Made by a program: the position numbers and the translations under genes. From Vibrio sp. J1-1 (GTDB taxonomy: Bacteria > Pseudomonadota > Gammaproteobacteria > Enterobacterales > Vibrionaceae), in the NCBI RefSeq assembly GCF_021728395.1, contig NZ_JAKKCM010000003.1:124001-188000 (forward strand): a stretch of 64,000 bases of DNA. Reading direction: 5' to 3'. A model generated the notes under the pieces. The model searched no databases. It was not told where the DNA came from and saw nothing but the letters and a program-made list of their open reading frames with translations. This document shows, piece by piece, positions 1 to 10,093 of this stretch. Position 1 is the stretch's first letter. Each line of letters begins with the position of its first letter.

Positions 1-1
1 C

Positions 2-1183
2 AACGAGCATGAACGGATGGGAGCAACGGAAATTAATCACTTTAATGTGGAGACGGAAGATACCAATCTAAAGATCGGTCACAGTGCTGGCAATTGGCTC
101 AGAGGGATCTGGGGGGTACAGCATTACCACAATGAGTTAAATACCTCTGGGATAGATAATTTTCTACCATCGGTAGAAACCACAAAATTCTCCTATTTCG
201 CTCAGGAAGTCTTTTCTTACAACAATATTAGTCTGGAGCTCGGAGCCCGCGCCGATTCAATCGATTATAAAACTGACCTTAGCCATTATCAGCCAGGTCG
301 TGGCCTTGGCGCTGTGGTTAAAGACCGAGAATTTGACCTTGAGAACTATACCGCCGCTTTGTCTTGGCAGCTGCCTTTTGGTTTATCTTTCAGTGCAAGG
401 AAAACATGGGCTGAACGGGCACCAAGTCAGAATGAACTTTATGCCAGTAACAACCACTTAGCACTGCAGATCGAAGAACAGGGAAATTCTTTGCTAGAGA
501 CGGAAAAAAACACCAGTGAAGAGTTATCTGCTGGGTTGGATATAGGGCGTTTATCGCTGAGCGCCACCTATTACCAAAATGACTATGAGGACTTCATCTA
601 CCGCAGATTCACAGGCATGCAAAGAGACAACAGCCCTGTTTATCAGTGGAGTCAGGCCGACTTTAAGAACCATGGTACGGAAATTAATATCGCATACGAC
701 TTTGACCTCGGCGCTTATGGCTTGCTGGCATTCAATGGTCTATATGATCGAGTCGTCAATGAGCCTGTATATCGATACCCGAAAGGCCAGGATTTCATGG
801 AGCTGATGATCGGAGGCGCTTCAATGGAACAAATCGATGAGTATTTCATGGGACAGCTGCTTGGGGATTACCTGCCTAGACTGCCGGTGTCAAGGTATGG
901 TGCTGAAGCTCGATGGCTTCAGGGGAACTGGATTGTTTCGGCAAATTACATGTACTATGCAAAACAGGATAAAGTGGCTAAATATGAGATGCCTTCAGCG
1001 TCCAGTTACAGGCTGAATCTGCGATTTGATTATGAAAAGCTTCACGAGACGACTTCCAGCCATTTCTTTGTTGCACTGGATAACGTAACCAATCAGGAAA
1101 TACGATCTCACCAATCCTTCCTTCGACACACTGTCCCTGAACGGGGAATGAGCGCAAAAGTCGGTTATCGCTACGAGTTTTAA
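2..1183 (+). CDS. TonB-dependent outer-membrane receptor, C-terminal part (5' end outside window)
   Basis: The reading frame is already open at base 2, so the gene begins before the window; about 393 C-terminal residues are visible. They look like the second half of a TonB-receptor beta-barrel: alternating amphipathic strands, the RAPSQNELY stretch typical of these barrels, and a C-terminal strand ending in aromatic Phe (GYRYEF), the usual BAM recognition end. The layout around the HLALQIEEQGN segment and the late LGDYLPRLPVSRYG segment resembles the ZnuD-like zinc/heme receptor group, but the plug domain, TonB box and any upstream Fur or Zur site lie outside the window, so the substrate is not assigned. 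A hairpin follows the stop codon, and the next gene converges. Confidence 0.8.
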   Translation, partial: NEHERMGATEINHFNVETEDTNLKIGHSAGNWLRGIWGVQHYHNELNTSGIDNFLPSVETTKFSYFAQEVFSYNNISLELGARADSIDYKTDLSHYQPGRGLGAVVKDREFDLENYTAALSWQLPFGLSFSARKTWAERAPSQNELYASNNHLALQIEEQGNSLLETEKNTSEELSAGLDIGRLSLSATYYQNDYEDFIYRRFTGMQRDNSPVYQWSQADFKNHGTEINIAYDFDLGAYGLLAFNGLYDRVVNEPVYRYPKGQDFMELMIGGASMEQIDEYFMGQLLGDYLPRLPVSRYGAEARWLQGNWIVSANYMYYAKQDKVAKYEMPSASSYRLNLRFDYEKLHETTSSHFFVALDNVTNQEIRSHQSFLRHTVPERGMSAKVGYRYEF

Positions 1184-1209
1184 TCATCACCTAAATGAGC
1201 AACAAACGA

Positions 1210-1245
1210 AGCAGCAAGCGACCTGTAATCGGTGGCTTGCTGCTA
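1210..1245. terminator. Hairpin between convergent TonB receptor and yafJ
   Basis: An inverted repeat with arms GCAGCAAGC and GCTTGCTGC, extended by a few more pairs, lies between two convergent genes. There is no clear T-run on either side, so it may be a weak bidirectional terminator or only a transcript-end stabiliser. Confidence 0.45.
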
Positions 1246-1269
1246 TTCACGAGTATTCACACTACCGCT

Positions 1270-2115
1270 TTATTCAAGAGGTTCCGTCGGGGCCTGGCTT
1301 GCTACTTTCTTTGGTGCGAAAGCGACATCTGCCAGCGCAGCTGCATTGCTATCAATCAATTCACCTAAATGAAACAGACCATATTCGCCCGGCTTCATTC
1401 GCTGCCATGCTTCATTACCAGTCAGTGGCTGAGTCGCGATCACAGACACAACGTCATTTGGTGTTGTCTCTTCCTGGAAGTTAATTTCAACATCTTCATC
1501 CAGTAATGCCGCTTTACCGAATGGAGCTCGTCGCGTGATCCAATACAGGTGATTAGTGCAATACGTCATAACATACTCACCGTCACTCAGCAGCATATTA
1601 AATACACCCTTTTCTTTCAGTTGATCACAGCACTTTGCAACATAACGAAAAACCGACTCCATATCTTCAGGAGGCTCTGGGTATCGATCTTCCATTTGCT
1701 TTAACAGCCAACAAAACGCCAGCTCACTATCAGTTTGACCGACCGGGCGGTGCCGACCTGTATGTAAATCCTGGTAATCTGACAACTGACCATTGTGAGC
1801 AAATGTCCAGTACTTACCCCACAACTCACGTGTAAATGGGTGCGTATTTTCTAAATTTACTCCGCCACGATTGGCCTGTCGAATATGGCTGACCACAGCA
1901 CGGCTTTTAATTGGGTAGTTCTGAACCAGTTCTGCAATTTTTGAATCGCAGCTTGGCTTCGGATCTTTAAACGTCCGAAATCCTTTACCTTCATAGAAAG
2001 TGATTCCCCAACCATCACGATGAGGGCCAGTTCGACCTCCACGCTGCATCAGCCCGGTAAAGCTGAAACAAATATCCGTTGGAACATTGGCGCTCATGCC
2101 GAGCAATTCACACAT
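1270..2115 (-). CDS. yafJ: Class II glutamine amidotransferase, YafJ family
   Basis: A 281-residue protein starting MCELLG, so that removal of Met exposes Cys2, the N-terminal nucleophile of class II (Ntn) glutamine amidotransferases. The GPHRDGWGITFYEG segment near residue 30, AVVSHIRQAN near 75 and the THPF/FAHNG motifs around 90-110 are the glutaminase-pocket motifs of this family. There is no fused synthetase domain, so any acceptor would be a partner protein; the physiological substrate of YafJ is not known to me. It lies 57 bp downstream of gmhA on the same strand, as in E. coli where gmhA and yafJ are neighbours, so co-transcription is likely. Confidence 0.85.
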   Translation of the reverse strand: MCELLGMSANVPTDICFSFTGLMQRGGRTGPHRDGWGITFYEGKGFRTFKDPKPSCDSKIAELVQNYPIKSRAVVSHIRQANRGGVNLENTHPFTRELWGKYWTFAHNGQLSDYQDLHTGRHRPVGQTDSELAFCWLLKQMEDRYPEPPEDMESVFRYVAKCCDQLKEKGVFNMLLSDGEYVMTYCTNHLYWITRRAPFGKAALLDEDVEINFQEETTPNDVVSVIATQPLTGNEAWQRMKPGEYGLFHLGELIDSNAAALADVAFAPKKVASQAPTEPLE

Positions 2116-2172
2116 GGTTTAAAGAACTCCTTACCTAAAATACCAATCTGAAAACAGAAACTACCGCGTTAA

Positions 2173-2748
2173 TTATTCCATCTCTTTTTCTATCAACTGA
2201 ATGACGATGTGAATAATCTTAATATGGACTTCCTGAATACGATCCGCATAGCCAAAGTGAGGCACACGAATTTCAACGTCTGCCAGACCTGCCATTTTAC
2301 CACCGTCTTTACCTGTCAGTGCAATGGTCTTGATGCCTTTTGCTTTCGCGGCTTCAATAGCTTTAAGAATATTGCCAGAGTTACCAGATGTCGATAAACC
2401 AAACAGTACATCACCTTTACGACCAACCGCTTCAACATAACGAGAGAAAACAAAGTCGTAACCAAAGTCGTTACTCACACAAGAAAGGTGACTTGGGTCA
2501 GAAATCGCAATGCCTGCATAACCCGGTCGATTATCACGGTAACGACCCGTCAATTCTTCAGCGAAGTGCATTGCATCACAGTGTGAACCACCGTTACCGC
2601 ATGAAAGCACCTTACCCTCTTGCTTAAAAGAATCCGCAATCATTTTCGCAGCCGCTTCAATTTGAGCGATGTTATGGTCATCGTTTAAAAATTTGTTGAG
2701 CACTTCAGCAGCTTCGTTCAATTCACTTTTAATCAGATCTTGGTACAT
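2173..2748 (-). CDS. gmhA: Sedoheptulose-7-phosphate isomerase
   Basis: Converts D-sedoheptulose 7-phosphate to D-glycero-D-manno-heptose 7-phosphate, the first step toward the ADP-heptose used for the LPS inner core; it acts as a cytosolic tetramer. The 191-residue length matches the family. It is a single SIS domain: the phosphate loop [14 protein letters not shown] occupies about residues 49-62, with His61 and Glu65 at the positions of the metal/catalytic residues in E. coli GmhA, and the second loop is [10 protein letters not shown]. The C-terminal [15 protein letters not shown] helix carries the remaining conserved His. It is divergent from fadE and probably shares a transcript with yafJ downstream. 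Confidence 0.95.
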   Translation of the reverse strand: MYQDLIKSELNEAAEVLNKFLNDDHNIAQIEAAAKMIADSFKQEGKVLSCGNGGSHCDAMHFAEELTGRYRDNRPGYAGIAISDPSHLSCVSNDFGYDFVFSRYVEAVGRKGDVLFGLSTSGNSGNILKAIEAAKAKGIKTIALTGKDGGKMAGLADVEIRVPHFGYADRIQEVHIKIIHIVIQLIEKEME

Positions 2749-3104
2749 AAGACGTTCTCTTTATTATGTCGGCCCTCGGTATGCTTCCACATTACCTCAG
2801 CAAATGGTTCTGATACCAATCTGGTATCAGACATTTCATTACTGAGAGTTTACCCACAAACGAGAATTAGTGTCGATAGCGAAGCAACAGATTTGGATTG
2901 GTAGCAGTAATAAACTTAGTAACTTGCTCAATATAACAGCACCCAAATCGCATTTTTAGAATTATTACTCTACTTAGATCGCTTTTTACTCAACCTTGGG
3001 TTTTACATTTTATTAATATATTGATTACAATTAGGAGAACTGGTTAGACCTCTTATCAGAAAACAGACATACAACACTTATAAAGTCTGAAAAGGAAAAC
3101 ACAT
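2749..3104. other. Divergent intergenic region gmhA/fadE
   Basis: This 356-bp AT-rich region holds the promoters of gmhA (leftward) and fadE (rightward). It contains a short perfect hairpin with arms TGATACC and GGTATCA at 2811-2829, a FadR-type operator at 3038-3054, and the fadE ribosome binding site AAGGA. ATACCAATC at 2813 and GATTGGTA at 2896 resemble the ends of the inverted-repeat element described at 14161 and 25372, but the interior does not clearly match. I see no coding potential here. Confidence 0.5.
3038..3054 (+). promoter_or_regulatory. FadR operator upstream of fadE
   Basis: The 17-bp sequence AACTGGTTAGACCTCTT closely follows the gammaproteobacterial FadR site (ANCTGGTCNGACCTNTT type). 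It lies 50 bp before the fadE start. In the known FadR scheme the regulator represses beta-oxidation genes and is released by long-chain acyl-CoA, which fits the downstream gene exactly. Confidence 0.85.
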
Positions 3105-5549
3105 ATGGACATCTTGCTTTCAATCGTTGCGATGACAATCGTCTTAGGCTTTACGCTCTATCACCGAATGTCACTCGTAAAATCCGTCAGCCTTCTAACC
3201 GCTGCTATGTTAGTGCTGACTATCGCTGGTTCTGCAGGCATTTGGGGCTGGGCAATTTACACCCTTGCCATCGCTATATTTGCCGTACCAGGCATTCGTC
3301 AGTCACTAATCAGTCGTAAGGCTTTAGCTGCTTTCAAAAAAGTCCTCCCAGCTATGTCTCAAACTGAGAAAGAAGCCTTAGATGCAGGTACGGTCTGGTG
3401 GGAAGCTGAACTCTTTAAGGGTAAACCTGAGTGGCAAAAACTGCATGCTATTCGAGCACCTAAACTCAGCTCGGAAGAACAAGCTTTCCTTGATGGCCCC
3501 GTCAACGAAGTATGTGCCATGGTTAACGACTTCCAGGTGACTCATGAACTGGCCGACTTGCCGCCTGAAGTCTGGCAATACCTGAAAGACAAAAAATTCT
3601 TTGCCATGATCATTAAGAAGAAATACGGTGGTCTAGAGTTTTCTGCTTACGCGCAATCACTGGTATTACAAAAACTGACAGGTGTCTCCGGCGTTTTATC
3701 TTCTACTGTTGGTGTACCTAACTCTTTAGGTCCTGGTGAACTACTCCAACACTACGGTACAGAAGAACAAAAGGACTACTACCTCCCTCGTCTAGCCGAA
3801 GGTAAAGAAATCCCATGTTTTGCCTTAACTAGCCCAGAAGCAGGTTCCGACGCGGGATCTATACCCGACTACGGTGTGGTGTGTAAAGGTCAGTGGGAAG
3901 GCAAAGAGGTATTGGGCATGCGCCTGACGTGGAATAAGCGTTATATCACGCTTGCTCCTGTGGCAACTGTGCTTGGTCTTGCTTTTAAACTGCGTGACCC
4001 TGAGGGTCTGCTTGGCGACAAAGAAGATCTCGGTATTACCTGTGCGCTAATCCCTACTAAGGTTAAAGGCGTAGAGATAGGTAATCGTCACTTCCCTCTT
4101 AACGTACCATTCCAGAACGGTCCAACACGAGGCAAAGATATCTTCGTTCCTATCGACTTCATTATCGGTGGTCAGAAGATGGCAGGCCAAGGATGGCGTA
4201 TGTTGGTTGAGTGTTTGTCTGTTGGCCGTGGTATCACACTTCCTTCAAACTCAACCGGAGGCATTAAAACAGCAGCACTGGCAACAGGTGCTTACTCAAG
4301 AATTCGTCGTCAGTTCAAACAGCCTATCGGACATATGGAAGGCATTGAAGAACCATTGGCACGCATCGGTGGTAACGCTTATGTGATGGACGCAGCAAGT
4401 AACTTAACCGTGGCTGGTATCGACCTTGGTGAGAAACCGTCTGTTATTTCTGCAATCGTTAAGTACCACTGCACCCATCGTGGTCAACAGAGCATCATTG
4501 ATGCTATGGATATCGTCGGTGGTAAAGGTATCTGTATTGGCCCTTCAAACTTCCTGGCTCGTGGCTACCAAGGTGCACCTATCGCCGTGACGGTTGAAGG
4601 CGCGAACATTCTGACCCGTTCGATGATCATCTTCGGTCAAGGTGCAATTCGTTGTCATCCATACGTTCTGGAAGAGATGAATGCAGCGCACTCTAACGCA
4701 AGTAACGCTATTGAGCAGTTTGATAAAGCACTCGCAGGTCACGTGAGCTTCACCATGAGTAACCTTGTACGCAGTATTTGGTTTGGTTTGAGCGATGGCT
4801 TGGGTTCATCAGCACCAACCAAAGACGCGACTAAGCGTTACTACCAACAACTCAACCGTTACAGTGCTAACTTAGCACTTCTGTCAGACATTTCGATGGC
4901 AGTGCTTGGCGGCTCACTGAAACGTAAAGAGCGCCTATCTGCTCGTCTTGGTGACATCCTTAGTCAACTTTACTTAAGTTCAGCGGCACTAAAACGCTTT
5001 GAACAAGATGGCCGTCCAGTGGAAGATTTACCTTTGGTTCACTGGGCTCTGCAAGACAGCTTGAAGCAAGCAGAAACTGCCGTTGATGAGTTTTTGGCTA
5101 ACTTCCCGAACAAAGTAATCGCTCGTACACTTCGAACCTTGATCATGCCGTTTGGTCGTGTACGCAAAGCACCAAGTGACAAACTCGACAGCAAAGTAGC
5201 GCGTATTTTGCAAACACCTAGCGCAACGCGTTCACGCATCGGTCGTGGTCAGTATCTGGTACCGACAGAACATAACCCAGCAGGCAAGATTGAATTAGCA
5301 TTATCTGTGATTCTGCAAGCAGAGCCCGTGTTCGACAAAGTATGTAAAGCGCAAGGTAAACGTCGTCCTTTCTTACGCTTGGATATGATTGCGGAGGAAG
5401 GATTAGAGCAAGGCATTATCACTCAGGAAGAAGCGGAACTTCTGCGCGAAGCAGAGCAGCACCGTTTGGATACCATCAATGTCGATGACTTTGAGCCAGA
5501 ACAACTGGCAGCAAAGCCGTATTATCCTCAGATGGACAGCGTTGCCTAA
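3105..5549 (+). CDS. fadE: Acyl-CoA dehydrogenase FadE
   Basis: Catalyses the first oxidation of the beta-oxidation cycle, acyl-CoA to trans-2-enoyl-CoA, with FAD as cofactor. The 814-residue length matches the long E. coli-type FadE. Residues 1-65 contain two hydrophobic segments that probably tether it to the inner membrane. The acyl-CoA dehydrogenase core follows, with the FAD/substrate motif [18 protein letters not shown] near residue 240 and the conserved GLPSN-like segment [11 protein letters not shown] near 385; the C-terminal 300 residues form the FadE-specific extension. The start is set by a strong AAGGA eight bases upstream of ATG. A FadR operator precedes it and a terminator follows at once, so it is monocistronic. 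Confidence 0.96.
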   Translation: MDILLSIVAMTIVLGFTLYHRMSLVKSVSLLTAAMLVLTIAGSAGIWGWAIYTLAIAIFAVPGIRQSLISRKALAAFKKVLPAMSQTEKEALDAGTVWWEAELFKGKPEWQKLHAIRAPKLSSEEQAFLDGPVNEVCAMVNDFQVTHELADLPPEVWQYLKDKKFFAMIIKKKYGGLEFSAYAQSLVLQKLTGVSGVLSSTVGVPNSLGPGELLQHYGTEEQKDYYLPRLAEGKEIPCFALTSPEAGSDAGSIPDYGVVCKGQWEGKEVLGMRLTWNKRYITLAPVATVLGLAFKLRDPEGLLGDKEDLGITCALIPTKVKGVEIGNRHFPLNVPFQNGPTRGKDIFVPIDFIIGGQKMAGQGWRMLVECLSVGRGITLPSNSTGGIKTAALATGAYSRIRRQFKQPIGHMEGIEEPLARIGGNAYVMDAASNLTVAGIDLGEKPSVISAIVKYHCTHRGQQSIIDAMDIVGGKGICIGPSNFLARGYQGAPIAVTVEGANILTRSMIIFGQGAIRCHPYVLEEMNAAHSNASNAIEQFDKALAGHVSFTMSNLVRSIWFGLSDGLGSSAPTKDATKRYYQQLNRYSANLALLSDISMAVLGGSLKRKERLSARLGDILSQLYLSSAALKRFEQDGRPVEDLPLVHWALQDSLKQAETAVDEFLANFPNKVIARTLRTLIMPFGRVRKAPSDKLDSKVARILQTPSATRSRIGRGQYLVPTEHNPAGKIELALSVILQAEPVFDKVCKAQGKRRPFLRLDMIAEEGLEQGIITQEEAELLREAEQHRLDTINVDDFEPEQLAAKPYYPQMDSVA

Positions 5550-5574
5550 GAAAATAAAGCCGTTGTAATAAGCA

Positions 5575-5607
5575 AACCGGGAGCCAAATGGCTCTCGGTT
5601 TTTTTAT
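5575..5607 (+). terminator. Rho-independent terminator of fadE
   Basis: A stem of AACCGGGAGCC and GGCTCTCGGTT (one G-T wobble) with an AAAT loop is followed by TTTTTTTA. Confidence 0.9.
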
Positions 5608-5731
5608 ATTCTGGACTTAGATTGGCATTGAAAAGACGATTACGCGCTTTTGAGTGATAAATAGCTCACGGACGTAGTAACAGAACGATGTATACTTTAC
5701 TGTAAATAAACCATTTTTTAGGGGTGCATCT

Positions 5732-7495
5732 GTGGCCAAAAAATTATTCTCGCAGTGGTTCCCTGGTCTAGTTCAGCTTAAGCATTATCAGCGTGAATGG
5801 TTCACTAATGACTTTCGAGCCGCTTTTTCTGTTGTTGCCGTTGCCTTACCTGTCGCAATCGCTTACGCACAATTAACGGGTGTTTCTGCTGTTGTCGGAC
5901 TCTATTCATGTGTGTTACCGATGTTAGTTTATGCCTTAATGGGCACTTCACGACAACTCATTGTTGGTCCAGATGCGGCCACCTGTGCGGTGATTGCCGC
6001 TGTTGTCACTCCGCTTGCTGCTGGCGACCCAACCAAACACTGGCAGTTAGTGATGACCATGACCGCCATGACGGGTATTTGGTGTGTAGTGGCGAGCCGA
6101 TTTAAGTTAGGCATTTTTGCGGACTTTCTCTCCCGCCCAATCCTCCTTGGATTACTTAACGGCGTTGCGCTGACCATCATTGTCAGCCAATTTGCTAAAG
6201 TTGTCGGCTGGAGATACGAACAACGCTATCTATTGGAGCGTTTATGGGAAGCGCCTCAACGCTTAACCGAACTTCACTGGCCTACCGTATCGTTAAGTAT
6301 TACCACTGTCATAGTTTATCTGGTAACTAAGCGCTTTCGTCCAGCCTGGCCAGCAGCCATGCTTGCCATACTGGTCACGACTGGCTCTGTTTGGTTACTT
6401 CACTTACAAGACATAGGCGTTTCAGTGGTAGGTATTACACAAGGTGGCTTTCCCCAGTTTCAAACACCAAGGTTTGAACTGGGGGAGGTGCGTGAACTGG
6501 TGGTCCCGGCTTTGAACCTTGCTATCGTTAGCTTTGTGAGCATGATGCTCACTGCACGTAGCTTCGCAGCAAAAAACGGCTATGACATAGACCCAAACAA
6601 AGAATTCAGAGCATTAGGCTTTGCCAACATCGCGTCGGCATTTTCACAAGGTTTTGCTATTAGTGGTGCGGACTCTCGCACCGCTGTGAACGATGCCAAT
6701 GGCGGTAAATCACAGTTGGTTTCTATTATTGCGGCGCTCACTATCGCGGTCATTGCGGTCTTTATTTATGAACCTTTACAGTTTATCCCTATCGCTTCAC
6801 TTGGCGTGGTATTGATCATCGCTTCATTATCACTACTTGATATAAAAGCAATATGGACATTGCGCCAGCGGGACAAAGATGCCTTCAATCTTGCGAGCAT
6901 CACCTTCATATCCGTATTGGTCATAGGCGTGATTCCAGGAATTACTTTGGCAGTGCTTTTGGGATTGTTTCAATTTTTGCGGATTGTCATGCGCCCAAGC
7001 GACCAAATCCTCGGCTTAGATGAGAAAGGCACAATACGAACTGTCGATGGCACAGGTAAAGCAACTCCGATACCAGGGATGGTGATTTACCGGTTTAACT
7101 CACCACTGACGTATTTTAACGCCCCTTATTTTAAACGCCGGGTATTGGAACAAGCAGAACATACAAAAGACGTCAGTTGTGTCGTGGTAGACGCCGTATC
7201 CAGCTTTACTCACCTTGACTTAAGCGTGATGGCAACGCTGTCAGATCTTCATGAAATGCTGAAGAAACGAGGTATACGATTGATTCTAGCAGGCCGAAAA
7301 CGACGCTTACGACAATGGTGTGAACTAACCGGTATTAGCACGAGCGAGGGCGGAATCTTACTGCGTGCCGATATGTATCTCGCCATCAAACTCAGCGGAT
7401 GCTACATCAGCGCCGTTGGCGAAGGGCAAGTTCCAACCGTACAAAAAGAACCCGATTTGGAACAAACTCCGAAGCCGATTCCCGAAGTAGCTTAA
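5732..7495 (+). CDS. SulP-family inorganic anion transporter with STAS domain
   Basis: A 587-residue SulP (SLC26-type) transporter: about 11-12 hydrophobic helices over residues 25-420, including the signature GLYSCVLPMLVYALMGTSRQL and GPDAATCAVIAA segments, then a cytoplasmic STAS domain from about residue 449 to 560. Family members carry sulfate, bicarbonate/chloride or dicarboxylates; substrate cannot be read from the sequence and no carbonic anhydrase or cysteine gene is adjacent. It starts with GTG: AGGGG sits seven bases upstream and no ATG in frame fits the family N-terminus. It converges on the next gene over a shared terminator. Confidence 0.9.
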   Translation: MAKKLFSQWFPGLVQLKHYQREWFTNDFRAAFSVVAVALPVAIAYAQLTGVSAVVGLYSCVLPMLVYALMGTSRQLIVGPDAATCAVIAAVVTPLAAGDPTKHWQLVMTMTAMTGIWCVVASRFKLGIFADFLSRPILLGLLNGVALTIIVSQFAKVVGWRYEQRYLLERLWEAPQRLTELHWPTVSLSITTVIVYLVTKRFRPAWPAAMLAILVTTGSVWLLHLQDIGVSVVGITQGGFPQFQTPRFELGEVRELVVPALNLAIVSFVSMMLTARSFAAKNGYDIDPNKEFRALGFANIASAFSQGFAISGADSRTAVNDANGGKSQLVSIIAALTIAVIAVFIYEPLQFIPIASLGVVLIIASLSLLDIKAIWTLRQRDKDAFNLASITFISVLVIGVIPGITLAVLLGLFQFLRIVMRPSDQILGLDEKGTIRTVDGTGKATPIPGMVIYRFNSPLTYFNAPYFKRRVLEQAEHTKDVSCVVVDAVSSFTHLDLSVMATLSDLHEMLKKRGIRLILAGRKRRLRQWCELTGISTSEGGILLRADMYLAIKLSGCYISAVGEGQVPTVQKEPDLEQTPKPIPEVA

Positions 7496-7557
7496 TACTT
7501 ACCTTGTTCATCAATATACATTCAGAGTGACGTCAGTGATTCTAACGCTAGCCAAAC

Positions 7558-7590
7558 CAAAAGCGGAACCAATTGGTTCCGCTTTTTCTA
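7558..7590. terminator. Bidirectional terminator between SulP gene and TIGR03503 gene
   Basis: A perfect 24-bp palindrome, arms AAGCGGAACCA and TGGTTCCGCTT, has a T-run on the plus side (TTTTTCTA) and A-rich sequence on the other, so it can end both convergent transcripts. Confidence 0.85.
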
Positions 7591-8838
7591 ATTCTTTGGC
7601 ATTTGCAGCTGCATTTCAGGTTTGGCTTCTCTTTTGGCTTTTAGCTTGCGCCATACCAGCCAAAATAAGATACCGACAATTAACATCACCACATTGCCTA
7701 CTGCGATAATCAACATACTACGCTTGCGTTCTGCTTCACGTTCAGCAAGGATGCGCTTTTCCATGTCGATTCGGTGCTGCTCGGCCAGTTCGGCTTCTTT
7801 GGCTTTACGCGCAGCCTCCAAATCAACGTCATCAACCACACTGAATGTCTGCTCCTGAATTGGAAAAATCAGCGGGCGTTGAGTAGCAAAATCGGTAGCA
7901 AAGATATTGCCACGCCATGAGTGCTTACCCAGCTCAGAATCGTTAGTTAAATTCAGCGTAGCTTTTAGACCATCTTGAGAAACTTGACCTTGTCCGTAGA
8001 CCTTAAAACCATCGGGCGCACTTTTTTCCACGCTAACTAAGATGGAACCCGGGGCAATCATACCCTGCTCTCCACTGACCACCAGCTGATGAGGTTGGCT
8101 TTGTTCACGAGATTGAATAAAGGTACGCGAAATAGGATTCGGATAGACAAGTACCACCTGCTCTTCAGCACGCAAGAAGACGCCGTTACCCGATACAATA
8201 CGTGCACGATATTTTCCCGGTTGAACTTCAATAGGCAACTGAACGGTAAATACACCATCGCCAGCTCGCTCATCCAAATCTCGGCCATCATCCTGAAAAT
8301 CACCAATCACTAATGGAACAGGTCGCTCCTCGTTAATCAGTTCATCTTCGTTTTCAACAAACTTGGTAAAGGTGACCTGGAGATTTACTCGGTCGAGAAA
8401 GTCTCTTAACACAAGTGGTTTGTCGTCTGATGTGAGTCGTGAGGTAAATTTGAGCGCTTCACCGTGGTACAAATGATTCGGAAAAGCGTCTGTGCTTAAC
8501 TTCAAATGAGAAATTAAGCGAATGTTGTTTTTAGGTGTGACTTTACCCACCGCTTGCCATGGGCCCGGCATGGGTTGATCGATCGACACTATATCGAGTG
8601 CAGGTTCCTGATACCAACGAACATTATCGTAAGCCCCCCAAGCATAGTATTTTTTACCGTCAGGGCGAACTAAGACAACGGGTTGAGAACTTTGCTCGCG
8701 ATGGACCAGAAATGTGATTTGCTCAATACTAGGATCGACACGAAAACGATTATCTAATAGAGACATCGTAGTTTCACTCGCTGCACTCGCAAGACAACTC
8801 CAGATTGCCAGGATAGCAACCGACAAAGCCCTCAGCAT
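7588..8838 (-). CDS. TIGR03503-type exported membrane protein of unknown function
   Basis: A protein of 416 residues with an N-terminal signal peptide (MLRALSVAILAIWSCLASAA), a long beta-rich periplasmic region, a charged coiled-coil near residues 345-375 (rich in EAERKR-type repeats) and one C-terminal transmembrane helix followed by a short basic tail. This fits the family TIGR03503, found next to dnaQ in Vibrio and relatives; the function is not known to me. I chose the ATG at 8838 because AGGAG lies five bases before it; a longer reading from 8859 would overlap the end of dnaQ and lacks a ribosome site. Eight bases separate it from dnaQ, so the two are probably co-transcribed. Confidence 0.75.
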   Translation of the reverse strand: MLRALSVAILAIWSCLASAASETTMSLLDNRFRVDPSIEQITFLVHREQSSQPVVLVRPDGKKYYAWGAYDNVRWYQEPALDIVSIDQPMPGPWQAVGKVTPKNNIRLISHLKLSTDAFPNHLYHGEALKFTSRLTSDDKPLVLRDFLDRVNLQVTFTKFVENEDELINEERPVPLVIGDFQDDGRDLDERAGDGVFTVQLPIEVQPGKYRARIVSGNGVFLRAEEQVVLVYPNPISRTFIQSREQSQPHQLVVSGEQGMIAPGSILVSVEKSAPDGFKVYGQGQVSQDGLKATLNLTNDSELGKHSWRGNIFATDFATQRPLIFPIQEQTFSVVDDVDLEAARKAKEAELAEQHRIDMEKRILAEREAERKRSMLIIAVGNVVMLIVGILFWLVWRKLKAKREAKPEMQLQMPKN

Positions 8839-8846
8839 AGTTTCTC

Positions 8847-9569
8847 CTATTGAAGCCAAATACTGTCGTTCACCAGCTCTAACCTTTTCTGGTGCGCATC
8901 TAATTCATCGGCACTTGCTCGCAAAACCTTTAGCGCTTTTCTTCCCTCGACTCGGCGAACGCTTTCTACGCCTCCTTCGTGTTTGTTGGCGTTAAATTCA
9001 AGGCTTGTTTGGCCACCCGTCATAAATAAGTAAACGTCAGCCAGAATCTCCGCATCGAGCAAAGCTCCGTGGAGTGTCCGGTGCGAGTTATCAATGCCGT
9101 AACGTTCACATAAAATATCGAGGTTATTTCGCTTGCCCGGGAAGATTTTCTTCGCCATAGCAAGGGTATCGGTCACCTTACAGAAATCATTCGTTTTGCC
9201 GATACTCGGATCGAGCATTTCAAACTCGTAGTCCATAAAGCCAGTATCGAAGGGCGCGTTGTGGGCAACCAGTTCAGCCCCTTTGATGAAATCGATAAAT
9301 TCTTTATGCACACTGGCATACTCCGGTTTATCGACTAAGAACTCATCTGTAATACCGTGAACCTCAACCGCTTCTGACTGAATTTCACGATCAGGCTTTA
9401 GGTAAACGTGGAAGTGACGCCCGGTCAACTTGCGGTTTATGATCTCCACGGCACCGATCTCAATAATACGGTGCCCCATGTAGTGAGGACCGCCTTCTCG
9501 GTTCATACCTGTGGTTTCAGTATCGAGAACCACAATGCGATTATATTCAGAATTGCTGCTGGTATTCAT
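8847..9569 (-). CDS. dnaQ: DNA polymerase III epsilon subunit, 3'-5' proofreading exonuclease
   Basis: Proofreading subunit of the replicative polymerase core (alpha-epsilon-theta). The DEDDh exonuclease motifs are present: VLDTETTGM with Asp16 and Glu18, VAHNAPFD in the middle, and HGALLDAEI for Exo III with its His. The C-terminal tail after about residue 190 is the flexible linker and alpha-binding peptide. Length (240) is close to E. coli DnaQ (243). It is divergent from rnhA with 59 bp between starts, the same arrangement as in E. coli, where the two promoters overlap. Confidence 0.96.
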   Translation of the reverse strand: MNTSSNSEYNRIVVLDTETTGMNREGGPHYMGHRIIEIGAVEIINRKLTGRHFHVYLKPDREIQSEAVEVHGITDEFLVDKPEYASVHKEFIDFIKGAELVAHNAPFDTGFMDYEFEMLDPSIGKTNDFCKVTDTLAMAKKIFPGKRNNLDILCERYGIDNSHRTLHGALLDAEILADVYLFMTGGQTSLEFNANKHEGGVESVRRVEGRKALKVLRASADELDAHQKRLELVNDSIWLQ

Positions 9570-9628
9570 AAGCTTATATGTGTCAGACTATGCTTTAATA
9601 AATGTTTCGGCTAATAGTACCAAAAAAT

Positions 9629-10093
9629 ATGACCAAACACGTTGAGATTTTCACTGACGGATCTTGTTTAGGTAACCCAGGACCGGGTGGTTACGGCATC
9701 GTTTTACGCTACAAAGATGTGGAAAAGACACTATCTAAAGGCTATAACCTAACGACTAACAACCGCATGGAAATGCTTGCTGCAGTTGTTGCGCTGCAAA
9801 CGCTAAAAGAGCCTTGCGAAGTCTCATTAACAACCGATAGCCAATATGTCCGACAAGGCATTACGCAGTGGATTCATAACTGGAAAAAACGTGGTTGGAA
9901 AACAGCGGATAAAAAGCCGGTGAAGAACGCAGATTTATGGCAGGCGCTCGATAAAGAAACGGCCCGCCATCAAGTAGAATGGCATTGGGTAAAAGGTCAT
10001 GCAGGCCACAGAGAAAACGAAATCTGTGATGAATTAGCCCGAACAGCGGCTGAAAACCCGACTGAAGAAGATACTGGCTATCAAGCTTCTTAG
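9629..10093 (+). CDS. rnhA: Ribonuclease HI
   Basis: Cleaves the RNA strand of RNA-DNA hybrids. This 154-residue protein has the full DEDD site: Asp10 in [14 protein letters not shown], Glu in NRMEML near 48, Asp in TTDSQYV near 70, and the C-terminal NEICDELA Asp; the basic handle [16 protein letters not shown] is present. I use the ATG at 9629 because it gives the family N-terminus ([12 protein letters not shown]); an in-frame ATG at 9602 would add nine residues without support. Its end overlaps the end of the converging methyltransferase gene by 4 bp. Confidence 0.95.
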   Translation: MTKHVEIFTDGSCLGNPGPGGYGIVLRYKDVEKTLSKGYNLTTNNRMEMLAAVVALQTLKEPCEVSLTTDSQYVRQGITQWIHNWKKRGWKTADKKPVKNADLWQALDKETARHQVEWHWVKGHAGHRENEICDELARTAAENPTEEDTGYQAS

